Source of the DNA: Ophiothrix spiculata
Taxonomy: Eukaryota > Echinodermata > Ophiuroidea > Amphilepidida > Ophiotrichidae
DNA length: 24,266 nt
NCBI GenBank assembly: GCA_000969725.1
Contig: JXSR01S002902.1
Strand: one strand, 5' to 3'
Numbering within the stretch: the stretch's first letter is position 1; every line of letters begins with the position of its first letter. A program made the translations under genes and the position numbers. Below, in pieces: positions 18,357 to 24,266 of this stretch. The notes under the pieces are model-generated. The model was not told the DNA's origin and ran no database searches. It saw only the letters and a list, made by a program, of their open reading frames with translations.

Positions 18357-19507
18357 AAAACTGGTCAAGGGTGAGAGGCATAAAGGCGTAGGCCCTATAC
18401 TATGATTTGTCAAATCGCTTGTACAATGTACTTGCAAAGATTGAAACATTAAAGTGGAAGATGTGGGAAGATATTATATGTTCCTCTCTTAATAGCATGT
18501 TGCAGATTTGAGGTTTGATTCAGTTTTGGGAGGAATGTTGCATCCTTCTTTTTTTTTTAATTATGTCCAAAATCTTGCAAAATCTGCCCATTTGTAACAA
18601 TTCTTGAGACTAAATAGAATTATTTCCACTCATCTCTCCCTTAAGTTTTGATATTTCTTCAAATATTAGATCTGCCCTGCCCCCATCAACATGATCAGCA
18701 TGTATGGAAGCAATTGACTCCCAGAAATTGACTTCAAATTATTTTAAAAGCATTTTAATAGCTGTGATTTTGTTAAGTTGTCGCATTCATTCATGTTATA
18801 CAATTTTATTCAATAGTTGCTATTCAAGCCGTGTTTGTATTTCAGCTGATCCCATACTCAGACATACAAACTGTTTGCCCTGATACCAGCAGGTTGTGTC
18901 AACAATCCGAGAGGGGGAGGGTCATTTCTATTTTTGCCATATACTCACGTTCTATGAGTAAAGAAAGAGTAGGGGCATGTTATTTAGCTGCAGAAAAGGA
19001 TACTCACACATCGCAATAACAACAATATAGCATTCTGAAATGAAAGCTGTGATCTCTGAAAGGATTATAGGATAGCAATAGAATATTTTTTTAAATATAT
19101 CTTCTGAGTTCAGACAAAACCCAATTGAAAACAGTGAAACACCAACTTCTTGCACAGATACTTATCCTATTTAGTACAAAATGTTTGCTAAGAACAAAGC
19201 GACATGTGTGTCAAACCCAGGTGTGTTACCAAGGGAGGTGTGTGTCGGAGTGGGAGTGGGGTGGGAGGAGGCTGTAAGTCCTGACATTTTAAGGTGAACA
19301 TCATGTTTTATGTCAAAAAAGAATATACTTTTTTTTTTCATTGATGTTTAAAAAGCGCCAAAATTGGGAGAAAAGGTTTAATTTTACAACAGGGTGTGTG
19401 TATTTCATTCATCAGGAAAATAGTAAGCAAGCAAGTTACAAGCAAATTTTATATAGCACCAATTCCAATGAGTATAAAACAACATGATTTTATTTCAGAT
19501 TTCCTTT
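18357..19507. other. No confident gene; one weak exon-like spot
   Basis: At about 18830-18845 a pyrimidine-rich GTGTTTGTATTTCAG precedes an open stretch of some 58 codons, but the downstream donor is poor and the peptide has no recognisable feature. The rest is AT-rich sequence with a G-rich patch at about 19236-19271. Confidence 0.45.
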
Positions 19508-19917
19508 TTAAGGCTAGTGTAGACCTTCAAATGGTATAAATGTTTTTTGTGTTCTAACTTTCGAACTAATTGCATAAACTATATAAAAGTATATATTTTT
19601 AGAAGCGGATTTTTACCCTGAACATGATAATGATATCAGTTTTTGACCAAAAATGTCAATTTTGGCAAAAAATGCCAAAAACTGTATTTTTTGCCCCAAA
19701 ATTTCTGGAAAGGCTTTCCAGAAATTTTGGGGCAAAAATACAGTTTTTGGCATTTTTTGCCAAAATTGACATTTTTGGCCAAAAACTGATATCATCATCA
19801 TGTTCAGGGTAAAAATCCGCTTCTAAAAATGTATACTTTTATATAGTTTATGCAATTAGTTCGAAAGTTAGAGCACAAAAACGGTTTATGCCATTTGAAG
19901 GTCTACCCCAGCCTTAA
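19508..19917. mobile_element. Near-perfect 410-bp hairpin element flanked by TTAA
   Basis: Two arms of about 200 bp are inverted copies meeting at one central base (19713) with no loop: CTGGAAAG at 19705-19712 against CTTTCCAG at 19714-19721. The ends read TTAAGGCT (19508) and AGCCTTAA (to 19917), consistent with a TTAA target. I count roughly ten differences, including one T indel, between the arms. Nearly the same 62-codon peptide therefore opens on both strands, which is a mirror artefact and not a gene. No transposase is present. Confidence 0.9.
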
Positions 19918-21860
19918 TAGAATTGAAATTGAAAAAAAAAATCATCCCCACAATGAGTCGCCTCTTCTTTAGGAAATCCTAAAGATGATTATATTTTATT
20001 AGAAGACCAGAATGTGCATCCAAGATATAGGATATGAAAAAAGTTACAAGACAAATTTCATCTTTCCCAAGTTGAAAATAGTAAAAAATAGAATAAAACA
20101 CATACACAGTGGATTGTGAAACTGTATTAGCCCAATGTTAAAAATCATATCTAGGATGGACATGATTGACAAAGGCTTACTTGGAAAGGGTATTCTGAGA
20201 TCAAAAGATACTTGTTAGGGATCATTTTGAAAGTTTATGTATAGTGTCCACTGTCCAGTTAATGTCACTGCCACCATCTTCCTTTGGTGTTGGGATTAAA
20301 CTGAAGTCACTGCTCCAGTTAATTTAAATATGGGAGTAACCCCCTCCCAGAAATGGCTCTATTTGCCCATTAGGTCAGCCGGTGATGGGGAATCACCTTT
20401 TCACCAACATATGATGCAATACTGCTAAACTTTTTATATGCCCAATCCGGAAAATATTATTTAAATATTTGGATAACTATAACCATAGTCTTTGTATATT
20501 TCCTAACTCCCTGTATGTCACTTACACTATAGACCCTATGCTGAAACATCACTTAGAATTAATTTTTTGAGACAATGGTATAGACTTATCAAAATTAAAT
20601 TGAATTCTGAACTAAACAAGAAATGCCTTTTAAAAAGGCAATGCACCAGGGCATTTGAAAAGAGGACCCTTTGTAGAATTGTCTACATTCAAGTTTACTT
20701 ATTTATTTTAAAATGTACATCTGAGCTTAACAGTAGTCTATGCTGGTACCAACTATTTTTTTCTGCAACATATCGCTGATTAGTTTAAGAAAACCAGATG
20801 AAACATCTTATTGCAAATCAAGCTTCCAATGACCAAAACACAGTGTTGCAAATAAATGTATATTCCTGGAGAATCAGTCTGAACCTTGTAATAGTAATTG
20901 TAAGTTGTAGACCTATTTATATGAAAATCATTCTGCCCAAACCTACACTTCCTGGTGGTATCAATTCCAAAATATATCGCTGATGTAGAAAAATAGATAG
21001 GCCTAAACCATGTGGAGGGGGAGTGAGGGACATACGATGGCTTCCAAAGTCTTATCCAAAATAAGACACCAGAAACCGCTAATCAATCTAAGCAATTGAA
21101 TGGCCCGTATCCTGAACACTTGCACGCGTGACGCTTAGGTGATTGCGCGGATTTCTTATAACGCTTAGTTAAACGCGGTGGGTCATGCAGAGGTCGCGCA
21201 TGTAAACATCGCCATTTTGTCACCCTCTTCACCAAAACCTTCTACTCAGGAACAATTGCCGTGTAGTTAGATGGGGGAGTGAGATGGCAAGTTGTGTGAT
21301 TCTACTGGTCAAAATTTTGACTAAGTATGATCAGCCGTTACTTGCGATTATGGGCAGTCTAAACCATATAGTGAAGCGCCCACATCGAGGGTACCAGCGT
21401 AGGAGGGACATTGCTTGCAAGTTGCAGTACTCTAAGACCAAGTAAAATAAGTTATGTTTTTTATGTCCGGACCTTTTGAAAAAAACAGAGAGAGAAAGAG
21501 GGGAGGTAGATTCTTATATATTTTCCTAAATTATTTTATTTCTTTGTGAAATTTGTATTCCAACAGCTTTGTACACATTCCAAAATTGGAGAGGCCCTTC
21601 TAATTTTATGTTATTTCCAAATTGCTTTACCCCAGGTTTGAAGAAATTGTGTGAAATGTAAGTGTTCATCTAGAACCAACAGTTTCAGCAGCAAAGTTAT
21701 GGAGCAAATATGAAAAATAATTTAAACATATTTCAGAATCTTAAAAAATAGGAGTGGGACGTAAAAAACTTTTTTTTATTTATTCCAAAGAAGTGTATAC
21801 CATTGTAGTATGGCAGTTCAATTGAGTTATTCCTCCTTGACTTTACCTGGTAAGTACATT
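19918..21860. other. Long stretch without gene; small CpG-richer patch
   Basis: Only short frames occur, without splice support. From about 21100 to 21220 the sequence is unusually rich in CGCG/GCGC words, with ATCGCCATTTTG at 21209-21220, a loose match to a YY1-like site on the minus strand. Nothing else supports a promoter there. Confidence 0.5.
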
Positions 21861-21864
21861 CATG

Positions 21865-22150
21865 TAAAACCCAGGCTAGCATAAAACCTTGTCCTTAAGA
21901 CAGGGTCATTGTTAAACTCATCCTGAGGGCATTACCTGGACTAATATCTGGGGAAACACTTAGTAGCAATGTAGGACTAGTCTGGGTCACTGGAGTTTTC
22001 CCGTTCTTGACCTATATGATAGTGCATGAGACCTTGTCCTTGAGACAGGGTCATATATTCACCCTAGATGAGGGTATCACCTGGACCTGGACCACTATCT
22101 AGTGAAATACTTTGTTCACATTGGAAGACCAGTCTGGATGAGGTTAGCTG
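21865..22150. repeat. Two-copy tandem repeat, period about 145 bp
   Basis: ACCTTGTCCTTAAGACAGGG at about 21887 recurs as ACCTTGTCCTTGAGACAGGG at about 22032. Each is followed in the same order by a CTGAGGG/GATGAGGG block, CACCTGGA or TACCTGGA, ATATCTGGGGAAACACTT or CTATCTAGTGAAATACTT, and a GACTAGTCTGG or GACCAGTCTGG block. The ACCTTGTC/GACAGGGT core can form a short stem in each unit. Confidence 0.75.
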
Positions 22151-22212
22151 TAACTCTAACCAAAGTTGCACGGTTTATCGGAGAATGAGCCTAGTATGAA
22201 TCGAGCTTCAGA

Positions 22213-23103
22213 GAGACCTGGCTCTATTTTATAAAGATTTAAGAGTATTCCTAAGTTGGTCTACAGAGCAATAATCATTCCTAAATCCACACATAGACTT
22301 TGAGAACAATGAGTTCCGGTTCCAAAAGCAATTTTGGATGATAAATGTTTAACTATTATCAGTTGATGTAATTCCCATTCCAAATTTGTTAAGAAAATTA
22401 AAAACGAAACAGAAAAGTTCCTATCTTTATTTAAAATGCTCTTAACTTTAGGTCTGATCTTAATTTGCCTATATTAGGTCAAAGGTGGATTACCCACAAC
22501 TTCATTTGTATACATGGTATAGGACAAAGGCAGAAATGTTCGACTTAGTATAGTATAGTATAGTATAGTATAGTTTTATTGGAATTCACTTTTACAACAG
22601 TGGCACACATCTACCCGATGGTGCATCCAAAACAAATAAAGAACATAAGAACAAAACATAAATATATACAGATTTACATAAGTATACAGATATATACAAA
22701 AGATCCACTATATATTAAATGTGAGCGATTTGTCCCGAATGTGTAAAGCAAGCAGCAACCAGTTGTTTGGAAGCTTTTGGGGATTTACATAAGATCAAAA
22801 CATTCGATATAGATCGGACACATTAAATAGTGGACGACAACAAGAACACACCTCATGGATTTGACAGAAGTTGGGATCTGTGTTTCCAGGCAGAATAGAT
22901 ATAATTTTTACAATGTCTATCAAAAACAGAACCTAGGGCTTCATCAATTGCAAAAACATTTTCCAACATATATTGGGCTTATGTTGGGAAATTTGATCAC
23001 TTCCAAGATGAAAATGTTCAAAACTTTCTTGTTCTGAAGTAACTTTACAAAATTATACTTTTAAAGAATATTCCCAAATAGCTTTATGAAATAGAGCCCA
23101 GGT
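22213..23103. mobile_element. Probable inverted-repeat element about 0.9 kb, with nested LINE tail
   Basis: ACCTGGCTCTATTTTATAAA at the left is matched by the inverted right end, whose complement reads ACCTGGGCTCTATTTCATAA; similarity fades after GAGTATTC / GAATATTC about 40 bp in. No target duplication was found. A short repeat and LINE-like 3' end lie inside, which would make the interior a later insertion. Confidence 0.55.
22546..22640 (-). mobile_element. Probable LINE 3' end with (TAGTA)n tail
   Basis: Nearly six copies of TAGTA fill 22546-22574, next to TTTTATTGGAATTCA. Read on the minus strand this is AATAAAACTATAC followed by the 5-bp repeats, the way CR1/L2-type LINEs often end. No reverse transcriptase frame was found next to it, so the copy is strongly 5'-truncated. 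A plain microsatellite is the alternative. Confidence 0.4.
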
Positions 23104-23469
23104 GCTCGTGATAAAGATAATCTAGTCCAATAGGTCTTTCATGTGGCAAAAAATGTGAACTGTAATATACTGGGATAATATAAATTTAGTTTGATGACTG
23201 ACTATGCTATGGTCACATAACAACCGGTTCGCATAGATTGATGAAGAGAATTCTTGAGAGAATATAGATTCTTACTTTTCTGATCCTGGTTTCCTAAAAT
23301 TGTTATTAAAAAAGGCAAATTGTAAATTTTGCTTGTAATTGTTCATTTATAAAGTGTACATTGGTTCTGGTTTTATTAGTAACCTGCCAGCTCTTGTGTT
23401 TCTTTTGACTCTCAGTGTCAATGTACTGTGCACTGTACATGATGTCCTTTTTTCTGAACTTTTCCTTTA

Positions 23470-23834
23470 TAAGGCCAAAAAAAATTAATTGTTTGATTGG
23501 CGTAACATAGAAAAAAAAAAAGAAAAATAGGGTAGGTAGGTCGGATTTTTTTTTAAATAATTTTTTTAAATTTTCTAAGTCTATGTTTCACATACAAGAA
23601 CACAAAATATATGGCGCATATACAAAAACATCTTCACTTTTTCTGTAACACATCTTTTATTTGTCATTTTGAATGTCCTGCAAGCCATATCAGTGGGCTC
23701 CCATGAATCGATTCCCATCAAATTTGGGATTTGGAGGTTTTTTACCATGCTCAAAAAAAAAAAATATTTAGGGTCGGTGGTAAAATTAGGGTAGGTCGGA
23801 TTACGCCAATCAAACAATTTTTTTTTTAGGCCTA
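23470..23834. mobile_element. MITE with about 33-bp terminal inverted repeats
   Basis: The left end TAAGGCC, an A run and ATTGTTTGATTGGCGTAA is matched by the inverted right end TTACGCCAATCAAACAAT, a T run and GGCCTA. A direct word GGGTAGGTCGGAT recurs inside both arms (about 23530 and 23789). TA at both ends may be the target duplication. The 78-codon minus frame inside (23581-23817) has no transposase motif. Confidence 0.8.
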
Positions 23835-24266
23835 ATTGCCAACCAGCCTACTGACCTATAACTACAGGAAGGAATATTGCAGTATTCTGGTACCAGTTGC
23901 CTCAACTGACTTTGAGAATTGATTGGCATAATTTGAGATTACAAATGTAGGTGTGTAAACTGTGCAGTCTTTAAATATTGTGTTATTTGAATGTCCAAAG
24001 TCCTATCTGTTGTGCAAGTAAAACTCTGGCTCTGTTGAAATATTCTGTGAACAGTACTTCAAGTTAAAGAGACTAGCATAAATTCCATGGGAATAATTAA
24101 AAAACAAATAACGGAAACCTTTATTTTTAAAACAAAACATAGCAATGTACAAGCAGATTTTAAAAGTCATTGTCAGCTTATTTGGACTGGTTCGTTTCAA
24201 AACTTTAATAGCAAGGTTTGACTGAGTAAATAACATTGTACCCACGCAATTAAGTAGGTTAGAGCA
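23835..24266. other. Unremarkable AT-rich end of window
   Basis: No repeat ends, splice-site pair or domain seen. An 80-codon minus frame (24003-24245) looks like chance. Confidence 0.5.

Noticed and set aside
18831..19019. Exon after GTATTTCAG
   Set aside because: Acceptor is fair but no good donor, and the peptide is featureless.
19613..19812. Two 62-codon frames on opposite strands with nearly equal peptides
   Set aside because: They are mirror images caused by the palindromic element, not a conserved protein.
1..24266. CRISPR array, prophage or bacterial defence island
   Set aside because: No regularly spaced short repeats and no prokaryotic genes; splice sites, LINEs and SINEs show animal DNA.

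Overview
This is a gene-poor stretch of animal nuclear DNA. The arguments are: AT-rich sequence with spliceosomal sites, a scaffold gap of Ns, reverse-transcriptase fragments of non-LTR retrotransposons, tRNA-derived SINE heads, and many short inverted-repeat DNA transposons. No bacterial operon, ribosome-binding site, rRNA or intact tRNA is seen. The repeat repertoire and the frequent octamer-like word TAGGCCTA remind me of marine invertebrates, perhaps an echinoderm or hemichordate, but that is an impression and not a proof.

Layout. 1-1350: a ~210-bp tandem array, one unit of which carries a small hAT-like insertion (366-643), ending at a minus-strand reverse transcriptase fragment. 1400-2515: a 1.1-kb hAT-type element with an exact 8-bp target duplication. 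2690-3110: a second minus-strand LINE fragment. 4002-6239: a 2.2-kb inverted-repeat transposon with an 8-9-bp target duplication and further inverted repeats inside. 6540-7240: decayed repeat and a tRNA-derived SINE head. 7325-7700: the best host coding exon (plus strand, about 125 codons, clean acceptor and donor), of unknown family. 7763-8161: an inverted-repeat element holding a short THAP-like zinc-finger start. 8415-9160: a second SINE head and another MITE. 9480-9700: weak promoter or first-exon signals. 12121-12704: a hAT-like MITE with a long pyrimidine tract. 12780-13330: divergent tandem repeats carrying six TCAAGGTCA half-sites. 13405-15882: a 2.1-kb direct duplication around the N gap. 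15324-23834: a series of foldback elements, the best being a near-perfect 410-bp hairpin at 19508-19917.

There is no gene system whose parts work together here. The sensible reading is intronic or intergenic DNA of one plus-strand host gene (exon at 7325-7700), heavily loaded with non-autonomous DNA transposons. Most open frames in the window are chance or transposon-derived. The most informative items are the foldback elements with readable target duplications, the two fossil DNA-binding domains (BED-like and THAP-like), the suspicious duplication at the gap, and the half-site-bearing tandem repeat.
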